Assembly (NCBI GenBank): GCA_035508495.1
Contig: DATJMX010000041.1
Coordinates: 1 to 64,000, forward strand
From: Candidatus Binataceae bacterium
GTDB lineage: Bacteria > Desulfobacterota > Binatia > Binatales > Binataceae
Direction: 5' to 3'
DNA: 64,000 bases
The translations under genes were made by a program, and so were the position numbers. The stretch's first letter is position 1. The number at the start of each line of letters is the position of its first letter. Below, one piece after another: positions 42,504-51,449 of the stretch. A model generated the notes under the pieces. It was not told where the DNA came from and made no database searches. It saw only the letters and a list, made by a program, of their open reading frames with translations.

Positions 42504-43643
42504 GTGGCGAAATCCAAACCCAAGGCCAAGAAGGCCGCACCCAAGGCCCGCAAGATAGCTCCCAAACCCAAGAAGAAAATGGTAACCAAGGCGCCGAAGC
42601 CCAAGGCGAAAGTAGCGGCACGCCCCAAGACGATCGCGAAACCAAAGGCTGCCGCACGTCCTGCGGCGGCGCCGCGAGCAAAGGCGCCGTCGGGTCCGAA
42701 GATCCCCAGTTATAGCGAACTCCCCGTCCGCGCCGGCGCTCCCGAGGGCGCGGCGTGGGGCGTTTTTGGCGACGACGATGAAGTCGGAACCATCAACCTG
42801 ATGACGCCGGAACGCGTCGTATGGGCCGCGCAATCCATCAAGAACGGCAAGGTTTTCGCGCTCAATCTGCCCATCAACATTCCCGATCCGCCGCTCTTCA
42901 CCCGTGGCAAGCATCAGCACACCGTCAAGATTTTCCCCAACGCCGAATACGTGCTCGACGACTATCTCGACAACTTCTATCCGCAGGCGTCGTCGCAATG
43001 GGACGCGCTCGCCCACGTCAAGCATCCCGTTGACGGCGCTTACAACGGAATCCCCGACTATGAAATCACCGGCCGCGGCGGCACGCGCCTCGGTATCGAC
43101 AACATGGCGCGGCGCGGAATCGCCGGCCGCGGCGTGCTGGCCGATATCGATCGCTACTACGAGAAGGTCGGCAAGAGCATCGACTTCATCCGCGCGATGT
43201 CGATTCCGCTCGAGGATCTCCAGGACACGCTCGACGCGCAGAAGACCAGGATCGCGGCGGGTGACATCCTGTTGATCCGCATCGGATGGACCAAGTTCTA
43301 CATGTCGGCCAGCCCGGAGCTCAAAGAGGAACTGGCGCGTGAGACGGTCGTGCCGGGAATCGAGGGCAGCGAGCGCACCGCGCGATGGCTATGGGACAAC
43401 CATGTCGCGGCCGTCGCCTCGGATTCGCCTGCACTCGAGGCGCTGCCGAAGTCCGAAGGCGAAGAATTCCTGCACTTCAGGATGCTCTCGTACTTCGGCA
43501 TGCCGATCGGCGAGATGTGGAATCTCGAAGGCCTCGCCGCGGATTGCGCAGCAGATGGCCGCTATGAGTTCTTCATTACCTCGGCGCCGCTGAATATCCC
43601 CGGCGGCGTAGGCTCCCCGCCGAATGCGCTCGCTATCAAATAG
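42504..43643 (+). CDS. Putative cyclase (kynurenine-formamidase-like) with Lys/Ala/Pro-rich N-terminal tail
   Basis: This 379-aa protein has two parts. Residues 1-~65 are a basic tail of Lys/Ala/Pro repeats (PKAKKAAPKARKIAPKPKKK), histone-H1-like in composition. Residues ~70-379 are a metal-dependent cyclase/formamidase domain (WGVFGDDDEVGTINLMTPE; SQWDALAHVKHP; DILLIRIGWTKFYM; SDSPALEALPKS). GTG 42504 (AGGAGG seven bases upstream) is preferred to the ORF start at 42435. Such enzymes hydrolyse N-formylkynurenine or other cyclic amides; the substrate is not known. Confidence 0.82.
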   Translation: MAKSKPKAKKAAPKARKIAPKPKKKMVTKAPKPKAKVAARPKTIAKPKAAARPAAAPRAKAPSGPKIPSYSELPVRAGAPEGAAWGVFGDDDEVGTINLMTPERVVWAAQSIKNGKVFALNLPINIPDPPLFTRGKHQHTVKIFPNAEYVLDDYLDNFYPQASSQWDALAHVKHPVDGAYNGIPDYEITGRGGTRLGIDNMARRGIAGRGVLADIDRYYEKVGKSIDFIRAMSIPLEDLQDTLDAQKTRIAAGDILLIRIGWTKFYMSASPELKEELARETVVPGIEGSERTARWLWDNHVAAVASDSPALEALPKSEGEEFLHFRMLSYFGMPIGEMWNLEGLAADCAADGRYEFFITSAPLNIPGGVGSPPNALAIK

Positions 43644-43672
43644 TCGAATCGCCCATAACAAAGTTTCTGAAC

Positions 43673-43700
43673 CCCTCTCCCGTTAAGTCACGGGAGAGGG
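43673..43700. terminator. Palindromic repeat between convergent genes, probable bidirectional terminator
   Basis: CCCTCTCCCGT-TAAGTC-ACGGGAGAGGG: perfect 11-bp arms (43673-43683, 43690-43700) between the cyclase gene and the convergent FAD monooxygenase gene, whose stop is at 43703. It is almost identical to the hairpin at 25416-25443 and similar to that at 2406-2429. Only ATTT follows, so T-tract support is weak. Confidence 0.55.
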
Positions 43701-43702
43701 AT

Positions 43703-44884
43703 TTAAGAGATGGAACGAAGGAATCGCTCCTCCAGCGGATTGTAGCCCGCGCCGACGAGCGCCGCGCTGCGCATCGTCTTGCGAGACTGCATCAGACCCA
43801 TCGCGCGGTTGCGCGCTGTTCGCGCGAGGCCCGATTTGTACGAGGCCATCGAGCCCATCCAGCGCGCGGTAGTCTGAATGCGCGTTGCGAATCGCTGGCG
43901 GATCTCCTGGTACGTCGCTGCAACCTCGGCGAGGCTCGCGCCATATTCCGCGGCTTCGGCCAGCAGCCTGACCAGCACGATCGCATCGACCATCGCGGAG
44001 TTAGCGCCCTGCCCGAGATTCGGCGTCATCGCATGAGCGGCATCGCCGACTACGAAGACCGGAGGCCGCGCCCATTCGCGGCATCGTATTTCATGCAGCT
44101 CGTCGTAATTGACGCGGCTCCAATCCGCGACCGAATTGAGCAAGCCGGCTACTTCGTCGCCGAACGCGCTCCAGCCCGCGATCCATTCATTGAGATGCTC
44201 ACTGCGTGTTTCTTCCCACCCGCCTGGCGGAGCGTTGCAAAAAAAGTACGTGCGCTCTCCCGGCAACGGGCAGATACCGAAGCGGCGTCCGTCAACGCCC
44301 CACAGCTCGCGAATCGAGGACTTGTCAACGGAGCGCTCGGCGATCCCACGCAGATAGGCCTGATTGATGTCGATTACCTTCGCCGCGATTCCCGCCGCCG
44401 CGCGTGTCGCCGAGCGATATCCATCGCAGGCGAGGACGACATCGGCCTCGCACGCCATGCCGCTTTCGAATTCGAGCTCGCCGCGTCCGTTGTTGGATGC
44501 GAACCCCATCAAGCGCTGGCCGAACTCGATCTTTACGCCGGCACACTGCGCTTCGCTGAGCAGGTACTCCTGCAGCTCGTAGCGCATCACGACGGCGCAT
44601 CGATTGAAGGGAATCGCGAGATCGGCGTAATCAACGCTGCCAACGACGCACCCTTCCGGCAGCACTGAGAACAGCTTCTGCACGGTGTTCATCCTCGCGG
44701 CGAATCCGCGATAGAGCCCGAGCGCGTCGAGCACGCGCAAGCCATTGCTGTGAATCAGAATCCCGCCGCCGATGCGCCGAAAGTCCCGCGCCTGCTCGAA
44801 CACCAGCGGCTCGAGACCGAGCCGGCGCGCCGCGATTGCGGCAGTCAGACCCGCCGGCCCCCCACCAACGATGGCGATTCTCAT
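43703..44884 (-). CDS. FAD-dependent aromatic monooxygenase (UbiH / salicylate hydroxylase type)
   Basis: This 393-aa flavoprotein has the GxGxxG motif IAIVGGGPAGLTAAIAARRL, the mid-sequence DG motif (ACDGYRSATR) and the late GD motif VFVVGDAAHAMTPNLGQGAN. These three are the signature of group A monooxygenases that hydroxylate aromatic or quinone substrates. The specific substrate is not readable. It is convergent with the cyclase gene and separated from it by a palindrome. Confidence 0.9.
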   Translation of the reverse strand: MRIAIVGGGPAGLTAAIAARRLGLEPLVFEQARDFRRIGGGILIHSNGLRVLDALGLYRGFAARMNTVQKLFSVLPEGCVVGSVDYADLAIPFNRCAVVMRYELQEYLLSEAQCAGVKIEFGQRLMGFASNNGRGELEFESGMACEADVVLACDGYRSATRAAAGIAAKVIDINQAYLRGIAERSVDKSSIRELWGVDGRRFGICPLPGERTYFFCNAPPGGWEETRSEHLNEWIAGWSAFGDEVAGLLNSVADWSRVNYDELHEIRCREWARPPVFVVGDAAHAMTPNLGQGANSAMVDAIVLVRLLAEAAEYGASLAEVAATYQEIRQRFATRIQTTARWMGSMASYKSGLARTARNRAMGLMQSRKTMRSAALVGAGYNPLEERFLRSIS

Positions 44885-44983
44885 GAATCGGGATTACCCG
44901 CCGGCTTCTGAGTCAGCAAGTGCCGGCGGGAGGATATTTGGATGGCAGCCAGCGATTAAATGACGAACTGACAGCGTCGCCCG

Positions 44984-46276
44984 TCAATGACCCGCCTTGC
45001 GCATTGCCTCCGTCGTGAAGAAGTCGCGATCGACGGCGCCCATATTGATATACCAGCATTCGCGCTCGGGCATGTCGGCGCCCGGCAGATAACAAGTGGT
45101 CACCATCCCGGTCTGCACGTCGACGCTCGAACCCGCGATATTGAACTGGCGCTTGAATGGATACACCGCAACCTTGGCATCGGGCACCGGCCGGTCGCGA
45201 TACGTAAAGAGATAGATCTGCGTCTTCCAGAGCTCGCCCTTCTGATCGTAGCTGTCAGTGTAGGGCGTGAACCACGCCTCGCCGTCGACGTAAACGATCG
45301 TTTTCGACTGGAGCACGTTGGCCGCGCGACCGGGACGGGGCGTCACCTCGACGACGTACTGATGACGCATCTCCCAGTCATCGCCGCAGGTCGTCGCGCC
45401 GCCGTCGGTTGCGCAGGGCTGGGCCGGAACGGTGCGCGCATGCGCACACGCAAGCATCTCCTTGTCACCGAGATATTTGAACTTGTACTCCTGCGGCTTG
45501 GCCGCGAATCCTCCGACGTGGTCGGCATCCCAGGTCGAAAGGCCCGCCGATGTGCTCATGATTGATTCGTCGAGACGGCGGATGCGTCTAACGCTTGCAA
45601 GGTAAACCCACGCGTCGTCGGCGCGATTCGCATCCCAGTAGCGAAAACGAAGTCCCCCCGTGCCGCGATCTTCGGCTGGCGCGAGGACAGGATAAAGCGC
45701 GCTGCGCGCCCAGATGCCGGTGCTCTGAAAATCGGGATCGGCTGGCATCGGCTCCACTTCGGTGCGGCCGATCTCCGAGTATCCGGCCGCGTGCGCGGCC
45801 TCGGTCTGCTTCAGGATCTCCTGCTGCGCGCCGGGGTTTTGCTTGACGACCTGGCATTCGAAGTAACGCAGATCGAGATCGTCGGTCGCGATCGGCTTGA
45901 AGTACTGGTTCCACATGATCTTCTGGCCGATATCGGGATCGTTCGCATCGAGGATCGGAAACGGCTGGCCCGCGACGTAGCCTTCGAGATTGACGTGGTC
46001 AGCCGCGAGGCGCACCTGGCTCGAATATTTCTCGGTCGCGGTCTGGTAAGGCGGCGGCCAATCGATCCGCGAGGGCGCAACGATATGCATCCCCATCCCC
46101 CGCGAGACGGCATAAAAAGTTCCCGGACTGACGAGGGCACGCACTTTCTCCGCATTCTGCATCGTGATCGTGTCGCCCGGCGCAACCTGCGCCGACGCCG
46201 ATCGCGTCAGGAAGGAAAGCAGAATGAGCAACACCGCGCCAAGGCGCCAGGGTTTCGCAATCGTGCAAGTTGCCAC
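44984..46276 (-). CDS. DUF1329 outer-membrane/periplasmic protein
   Basis: This 430-aa exported protein has a signal peptide (WRLGAVLLILLSFLTRSASA-Q). The remainder matches DUF1329 in length and pattern (VAPGDTITMQNAEKVRALVS; GYVAGQPFPIL; EAWFTPYTDSYDQKGELWKT; KRQFNIAGSSVDVQTGMVTT). It fits a LolA/LolB-like or beta-barrel-associated fold. DUF1329 genes often accompany MFS/RND exporters or hydrophobic-substrate catabolism. Two neighbours are an FAD monooxygenase and an MFS gene. Confidence 0.85.
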   Translation of the reverse strand: MATCTIAKPWRLGAVLLILLSFLTRSASAQVAPGDTITMQNAEKVRALVSPGTFYAVSRGMGMHIVAPSRIDWPPPYQTATEKYSSQVRLAADHVNLEGYVAGQPFPILDANDPDIGQKIMWNQYFKPIATDDLDLRYFECQVVKQNPGAQQEILKQTEAAHAAGYSEIGRTEVEPMPADPDFQSTGIWARSALYPVLAPAEDRGTGGLRFRYWDANRADDAWVYLASVRRIRRLDESIMSTSAGLSTWDADHVGGFAAKPQEYKFKYLGDKEMLACAHARTVPAQPCATDGGATTCGDDWEMRHQYVVEVTPRPGRAANVLQSKTIVYVDGEAWFTPYTDSYDQKGELWKTQIYLFTYRDRPVPDAKVAVYPFKRQFNIAGSSVDVQTGMVTTCYLPGADMPERECWYINMGAVDRDFFTTEAMRKAGH

Positions 46277-46443
46277 TTTGTCTTATGCTCCTATACAACT
46301 CCCGCCGATGGCGCCAAACCCTATAGAAGCGCCCCCGCATTTGCAAATCGTTTCTGCGGGTGGTGCTACAATCGAGAGAAGGCTTGCCTCGTTTTGGATG
46401 CTGTGGCGTGAGTATCGAGACTACCTCTGTTTGCGCCTGATTG

Positions 46444-47733
46444 ATGAACGTTGCGGCTGAACCATTTTCGTCCGAGCGCGAGAGCGTTTTTGCGCGGCGC
46501 GATTTCCGGCTCTACTTCGGCGCGTTCTTTCTCGCGGCGCTCGCGTTTGGCGCGCAGTCGGTCGCGGTAAGCTGGCAGATCTACGACATCGCGCGCGATC
46601 CGCTGGCGCTCGGCTACGCCGGCCTCGCGCAGTTCGTCCCGATGATGCTGCTGTCGCTGCCGGCGGGAGACTTTGCCGATCGCTTCAACCGCCGCACGAT
46701 TCTTGTCTGCGGATTTTTCGTCCAGTCGATCTGCTCGACGCTGTTCCTGGCGCTCACGATCACGAAGTACCACGTGCTGTGGCCGTTCTATGCTCTCCTC
46801 GCGATGTTCGGCGCGGCGCGCGTGTTCACCAATCCGGCGGCCAACTCGTTTCTACCGCTGCTCGTGCCACAGGATCAGTTTCCGCAAGCGGTGGCCTGGG
46901 TGTCGTCATCGCGGATGACGGCGTCGATCGCAGGACCCGCGCTCGGCGGCGCGCTGTATGCGCTCGGCGCGGGTGCGGTCTATGCCGTCTGCCTGGCGAT
47001 CTTCGTGAGCGGCGCGATCGCCGTTGCGGTGATTCACACCGTCAGCACGCGGGAACCAGCGAGCGAGGAGATCTCGTCGTTCGAGCGTCTGACGGCCGGT
47101 ATCAGTTACGTGAGAGCGCATCCGCTGATCTTGGGCGCAATCTCGCTCGACCTGTTCGCAGTTCTGCTCGGTGGCGCGACTGCGCTGCTGCCCGTCTATG
47201 CGCGCGACATCCTGCACGTCGGGCCGGGAGGCCTGGGTCTTCTGCGGAGCGCGCCCGGAGCCGGCGCGGCGATGCTCGGGATCATGCTGGTAAGGCTGCC
47301 GCTCAAGCGTCGCGCCGGGCTTACGATGTTCGGATGCGTCGCACTGTTCGGCGTGGCGACGATAGTTTTCGGGCTGTCGCGCAGTTTCCCGCTCTCGCTG
47401 GCTGCTCTCTTCGTGCTCGGCGCGTCCGACATGATCAGCGTGTACGTGCGGCAGACTCTGATTCAGCTCGCGACGCCAGACTCGATGCGCGGCCGTGTCA
47501 GCGCGGTCAGCTTCCTCTTTATCGGCGCGTCGAACGAGCTCGGCGAATTCGAATCTGGACTGACGGCGTCATGGTTTGGCACCGTGCCTTCGGTTGTGCT
47601 CGGCGGCCTCGGCACATTGACGGTGGTTGCGCTCTGGGCCTGGATGTTCCCGAGCTTGCGCAAGGTCAGCGACATCTCGGCCGTGACACCCGAAGAGGCC
47701 GCGGGCGCAGCTACAGAGCTTTCCGGTAAGTGA
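46444..47733 (+). CDS. MFS exporter (EntS-like)
   Basis: This 429-aa permease resembles the enterobactin exporter branch of MFS: RRDFRLYFGAFFLAALAFGA, the loop motif LPAGDFADRFNRRTIL and FGAARVFTNPAANSFLPLLV. About twelve TM helices are visible. The substrate is unknown. The frame opens at TTG 46441, but the adjacent ATG 46444 is the more likely start; there is no clear Shine-Dalgarno site. Its 3' end overlaps the convergent GNAT-like gene by 23 bp. Confidence 0.85.
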   Translation: MNVAAEPFSSERESVFARRDFRLYFGAFFLAALAFGAQSVAVSWQIYDIARDPLALGYAGLAQFVPMMLLSLPAGDFADRFNRRTILVCGFFVQSICSTLFLALTITKYHVLWPFYALLAMFGAARVFTNPAANSFLPLLVPQDQFPQAVAWVSSSRMTASIAGPALGGALYALGAGAVYAVCLAIFVSGAIAVAVIHTVSTREPASEEISSFERLTAGISYVRAHPLILGAISLDLFAVLLGGATALLPVYARDILHVGPGGLGLLRSAPGAGAAMLGIMLVRLPLKRRAGLTMFGCVALFGVATIVFGLSRSFPLSLAALFVLGASDMISVYVRQTLIQLATPDSMRGRVSAVSFLFIGASNELGEFESGLTASWFGTVPSVVLGGLGTLTVVALWAWMFPSLRKVSDISAVTPEEAAGAATELSGK

Positions 47734-48820
47734 CGAAGTTGCCGGTGACGCGGCCGCCCAGGCTCTCCGCCGTGCGCCGCGACGCCCAGTTGTCATCGAG
47801 CACCAGAGTGTAGCCCGCGTAGCGCATCCCCTGCTGCGCCATCGAGAGGAACGATCGCGCAGCCATCGCGAGCGCGATCCCGCGGCCGCGCGCTTTCTCG
47901 ACGACGCCGATATTGATCAGCGCTCCGCGCGTGCCGCCGCCGCGTGACGGATGAAGCCGAAAACCACGCCGCACCTGTGCCAGCGCGCCGCTCAGATCGG
48001 GCACCGAAAACACTGCGCCGACCACTTCGCCGCCGACAATCGCAAGCATCGAAAGATCGGCGACCGGAGTTTCCCACAGCGACATCAGCATCGGGCGCAC
48101 CTCGGCGCGCGTGATCGGGTTCCAGCCCCAATGCTTGTCGAAGGCCTGGTTGGTGACATCGGTCCACGCGTCGATCGCGGCGAGGAAGCCGTATTCGCGC
48201 CAGCTTCGAATCGCGACGTTCGAGGCGCTCGCACCTTCGATCGCACGGCGGTAGCGCGCCTGGTTTTCGGGCGTGAGCTCGGCGGTGTAATCGACCTGCC
48301 CCTTCTCGGTTTCGAAGCCCGCGTTCTTGAAGTAGCGATGGAAGTAGGCGTGATTGCCGCGCAGCAGGAACGACGGCAACTGTCCGTAATTGTCGATCGA
48401 GTAGGGATAGTCGAGGAACGCGGCAAAGCCACTGCGCGCATTCTTCATGTCGCGGCGGCGGAGCCATTCGCACGCCTCTTCGAGCATCAGCGCGACCGCG
48501 TCGTCCTCGCCGTCGAGCGCCTCGAAGTGGATGAGCTGGCCGAGCTGCTCGTGCCAGTGTTCGATGTAGCGGCGATTGACGACCGCGCTGATTCGGGCGA
48601 CGAGGCGGCCGTTGCGCCGCGCGCAGAAGGGCTCGAGCTCGAGGTAGTTGGAAAGATAGCTGCGCCGCGAAAGCAGCTCGATCTCGTTCTGCACGTCGGG
48701 CGGCCACCACGCATCGCAGCCGGAGTAAACCGCAAACGGCAGGCGCGCGAACTCATCAAGCTGGCTACGGGTGTTGGGCCGCTCGATCCGGATTCCGCTA
48801 AGAGAAACTGCGCTCGCCAT
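47711..48820 (-). CDS. GNAT-fold N-acetyltransferase-like protein (uncharacterised ~370-aa family)
   Basis: This 369-aa protein has two halves. The N-terminal half contains FCARRNGRLVARISAVVNRR. The C-terminal half has a GNAT-like acetyl-CoA region (IGVVEKARGRGIALAMAARS) followed by GYTLVLDDNWASRRTAESLG. It fits a tandem-GNAT architecture of unknown substrate. The start ATG 48820 is supported by length and composition. The 23-bp overlap with the convergent exporter gene is real on both strands. Confidence 0.72.
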   Translation of the reverse strand: MASAVSLSGIRIERPNTRSQLDEFARLPFAVYSGCDAWWPPDVQNEIELLSRRSYLSNYLELEPFCARRNGRLVARISAVVNRRYIEHWHEQLGQLIHFEALDGEDDAVALMLEEACEWLRRRDMKNARSGFAAFLDYPYSIDNYGQLPSFLLRGNHAYFHRYFKNAGFETEKGQVDYTAELTPENQARYRRAIEGASASNVAIRSWREYGFLAAIDAWTDVTNQAFDKHWGWNPITRAEVRPMLMSLWETPVADLSMLAIVGGEVVGAVFSVPDLSGALAQVRRGFRLHPSRGGGTRGALINIGVVEKARGRGIALAMAARSFLSMAQQGMRYAGYTLVLDDNWASRRTAESLGGRVTGNFVTYRKAL

Positions 48821-48933
48821 TCCGAATACGCTCGCCTTCCGCTTATAGTACCTTTCCCGCCAAATTCACACGCGCCGCTCGATGCATCGAAAGTGGTCGA
48901 TGTAACGGCTTCGTAGGGCGCTTCCCCGCGAAA

Positions 48934-50442
48934 TCAGAAGCGCGGGAAGGGTGGCGGTTTCGGGAGCTGCAGGAGCGGCAGGCCCAAGCCGAAGGCCGGA
49001 CGCGGCCTCGCGCCGTACTCGAAGGCTCCGGCCGAGCAGAAGAGTGGGTGCGCCGGGGCTGGGCGGCCATAATCGCGTTGGTCGGTAGTCAATTCGAGTA
49101 AACTTCCAGTCTGCGTATAGCACTGGAGCAGCGGCACGAACGCCACCGCTGGGCTGTTGCCCTGCAGTCCGATCGTCGGCGTCGGGCCGCCGTTGTCCTT
49201 GAGCCCGGCGGGATCGAGCCGTGGATCGGTGTTGTTCTGGCTGCTGCCCGAGAACGGACACGAGTCGTCACTGGCGATATTGAATCCCTGGTCGATGAAA
49301 CGCGGCGGAGGGGCCGGGGTTTCGCAGTTCTTGATGCCTACCATGACATTGCCGCGCAGCAGGGTCGCGGTGTCGAAGTTCATGTTCTTGTAAGTGTAGA
49401 TGGTCTGCGGGGCGTTGCCGTAGAACGTACAAAAGTCGGCGTTGACTACTCCGTTCATATTGAATATCGCGCCCGCGTTATTTCCGCTGAGGGTGCTGTT
49501 GATCGCGGTGACCTTCGCTTTGCCGCTTGAACTGCCGTCGTTGCCGATGCCGAATCGCGCGTTGTTGGAGAATGTACTCCCGGTCACGCGCACTTCGGCC
49601 TCGTTCAAGATTCCAGCGTCGTTATTGTCAAACAGCGAGTTGTCGATCGTAGCTATCCCGCCGGTGAGCAGCATGGCTGCGTTCTTGTTCTCCTTGAACG
49701 TCGCGCCTTCGATATCGGCCACGGCACCATTGCCAAGGATGATTCCGTTCAAATTGTCAGTAAGTGTGCTGTTGGTGACCTTCAGTCGATTCGAGGCTGA
49801 AATGCCGTCCTGATTGTTCAGGAATGTACTTGCGCTGACCGTAGCAGCGCCGCTCGTGGCGACAGCCGTTTGATTGTCAGAGAACGTCGAGTTGTTGATC
49901 GAGAGGGCTGCGCCGGAATCATTGATTGCAGGTCCGTTGACACCGCTGAATGTGCAATGCGAGAAGGTCGCGCTCGGCACCGCCGGTGTGGATGTAACCA
50001 TCAGCACCGCTCCGCCGTTTCCACCAGTAATTTTCACATTGCTCAAAGAGAGCGCGCGGAACCCGTCAAACACCTGGATGAAATAGGCAAGCGCGCCGCC
50101 GTTGATCGTGATGCCCTTGGCGGGGTCTCCCTGTATCGTCAGCGAACCTCGGTCGATCACCGGCAAGAAATCCTGTAACGCGATCGTCCCGCCCGCCAGT
50201 GAGGGCGCAAAGTCGATCGTATCATCGCCGATGCCGCGAGTATTGCAGGTCGAACCCGCCGCAGGATTACCCTCAGCGGCGTTGATCGCGTCGCGCAGGC
50301 TGCAGTCGCCCGCACCAGTAGTGTCATTCAGGGTATTAACCAGGTAGTTCGTCGCGTGCGCGTTCGATGCAGTCGAGGCGATGAATGCGGTGACGAAAAT
50401 CGCGACTGCGGCTCGCAAAATAAACGTAACAACTCGAGACAT
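48934..50442 (-). CDS. Secreted CSLREA-domain right-handed beta-helix protein (choice-of-anchor Q type)
   Basis: This 502-aa exported protein has a signal peptide (MSRVVTFILRAAVAIFVTAF...ASNAHA), a CSLREA-like motif TNYLVNTLNDTTGAGDCSLR followed by DAINAA, and then a parallel beta-helix of recurring units such as NSTLTDNLNGIILGN and STFSNNARFGIGND (residues ~130-380). It ends with the anchor-Q pattern RDYGRPAPAHPLFCSAGAFE. ATG 50442 has AAGGGGAG upstream; a 66-residue frame extension is discarded. It lies 125 bp downstream of the bufferin genes on the same strand. Confidence 0.82.
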   Translation of the reverse strand: MSRVVTFILRAAVAIFVTAFIASTASNAHATNYLVNTLNDTTGAGDCSLRDAINAAEGNPAAGSTCNTRGIGDDTIDFAPSLAGGTIALQDFLPVIDRGSLTIQGDPAKGITINGGALAYFIQVFDGFRALSLSNVKITGGNGGAVLMVTSTPAVPSATFSHCTFSGVNGPAINDSGAALSINNSTFSDNQTAVATSGAATVSASTFLNNQDGISASNRLKVTNSTLTDNLNGIILGNGAVADIEGATFKENKNAAMLLTGGIATIDNSLFDNNDAGILNEAEVRVTGSTFSNNARFGIGNDGSSSGKAKVTAINSTLSGNNAGAIFNMNGVVNADFCTFYGNAPQTIYTYKNMNFDTATLLRGNVMVGIKNCETPAPPPRFIDQGFNIASDDSCPFSGSSQNNTDPRLDPAGLKDNGGPTPTIGLQGNSPAVAFVPLLQCYTQTGSLLELTTDQRDYGRPAPAHPLFCSAGAFEYGARPRPAFGLGLPLLQLPKPPPFPRF

Positions 50443-50567
50443 CCCGGCTCCCCTTCGGCAGAAAGTGAGCAATACTACTAGAGCAAGTAGTGCCCAGTAA
50501 ATCGCCCGTAAGACCGCAAAAGTGAGTCGTTCGCGACGGTCCGGTCCCGCGCGAAAATCAGCTCCGC

Positions 50568-51449
50568 CTATCGTCCTGATGCGGTGCGCGATCGCCAGGC
50601 AGAGCTCTGCACGAGCATCAGGACTCCCTCGCCCAGCCATCGCTGGAGCATCTTCGCGATCGTTTCAGCGGCGCCGGGTTCACCGACTTCGTCTGCGATG
50701 ATACGGCAGACCCGGTCGAACCGTGCGCCTTGTGCGAGGGCTTTCAGCGGGGCGCGCTCGGGATTATCGAGCTTGCGATGGAAGACATGATCGTTGCGGC
50801 GCCACGCGATGATCGCGCAGGCGCCCCTGGCTGGCTTCCTCGATTTGTGACCACTTTCGATCGCGTCGGCGAGTTTCGAAACGTTCCAGTTGAGTTCGAG
50901 GATCGTGATGGCGGGTATCGTGCGCATCCTTAGCGTCGGCCATTGCGCCGGCGGAATCGATTTCATCGTCGCGTCGTCGAGCGGCTTTGCGTCGGGGGCG
51001 AGCAGGACGTCGAGCATCGCGCGCTCGAGCGTCGCGAGGTCGGCGAGCCACGGCTTCTTGCCGCTCTGCGGACGAGCGCGCAGGTACTTCGCCAGATGCT
51101 GTCCGCAGTGCGCGATCGATGGCTCCGTGGGCGGATACTCGACGAGGTAGCCGGTAATCAAGTTGTAAAAATCGACTTCGCCGAGGATCGCTGCCGTTGC
51201 CGGATAGTCCTCGCGCAGGACATCCAACAGCCGGTAGAAGTACATGTTGGCGTAGATATCGAGGCGCTCCTCGGATGAGAGGCGCTCGTCGGTCGCGACG
51301 ATTGCGTCGAGGCCGAGGCGTGTCGGCGCGCGCTCGGCGGCGAGGCCCTGGGCTACGCCCTCAGGCGCTGTGAGGAGCCGCGAAAGCAGGCGCTGCAGCG
51401 CGTCGAGGCGCGCGGGCGCGAGGCGGCGGCGCGTTGATCGCTTGATCAT
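50568..51449 (-). CDS. bufC: BufC/HvfC-like DUF2063 partner of the MNIO maturase
   Basis: This ~293-aa protein belongs to DUF2063. Its N-terminal helical domain has LSSEERLDIYANMYFYRLLD, then VLREDYPATAAILGEVDFYN, with LVEYPPTEPSI and the later TILELNWNVSKLADAI. In known bufferin and Hvf systems this partner binds the DUF692 maturase and presents the precursor leader. The start is uncertain: ATG 51449 gives an 89-bp overlap with bufB, no Shine-Dalgarno site is seen, and the longest frame (51491) overlaps more. Gene order bufA-bufB-bufC on the minus strand supports the call. Confidence 0.85.
   Translation of the reverse strand: MIKRSTRRRLAPARLDALQRLLSRLLTAPEGVAQGLAAERAPTRLGLDAIVATDERLSSEERLDIYANMYFYRLLDVLREDYPATAAILGEVDFYNLITGYLVEYPPTEPSIAHCGQHLAKYLRARPQSGKKPWLADLATLERAMLDVLLAPDAKPLDDATMKSIPPAQWPTLRMRTIPAITILELNWNVSKLADAIESGHKSRKPARGACAIIAWRRNDHVFHRKLDNPERAPLKALAQGARFDRVCRIIADEVGEPGAAETIAKMLQRWLGEGVLMLVQSSAWRSRTASGR

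Noticed and set aside
46779..48916. Several 300-codon frames overlapping the MFS and GNAT-like genes (46779-47729 +, 47793-48710 -, 47951-48916 +)
   Set aside because: Arg-rich composition typical of GC-rich off-frame reading; the real genes in the other frames carry recognisable motifs.
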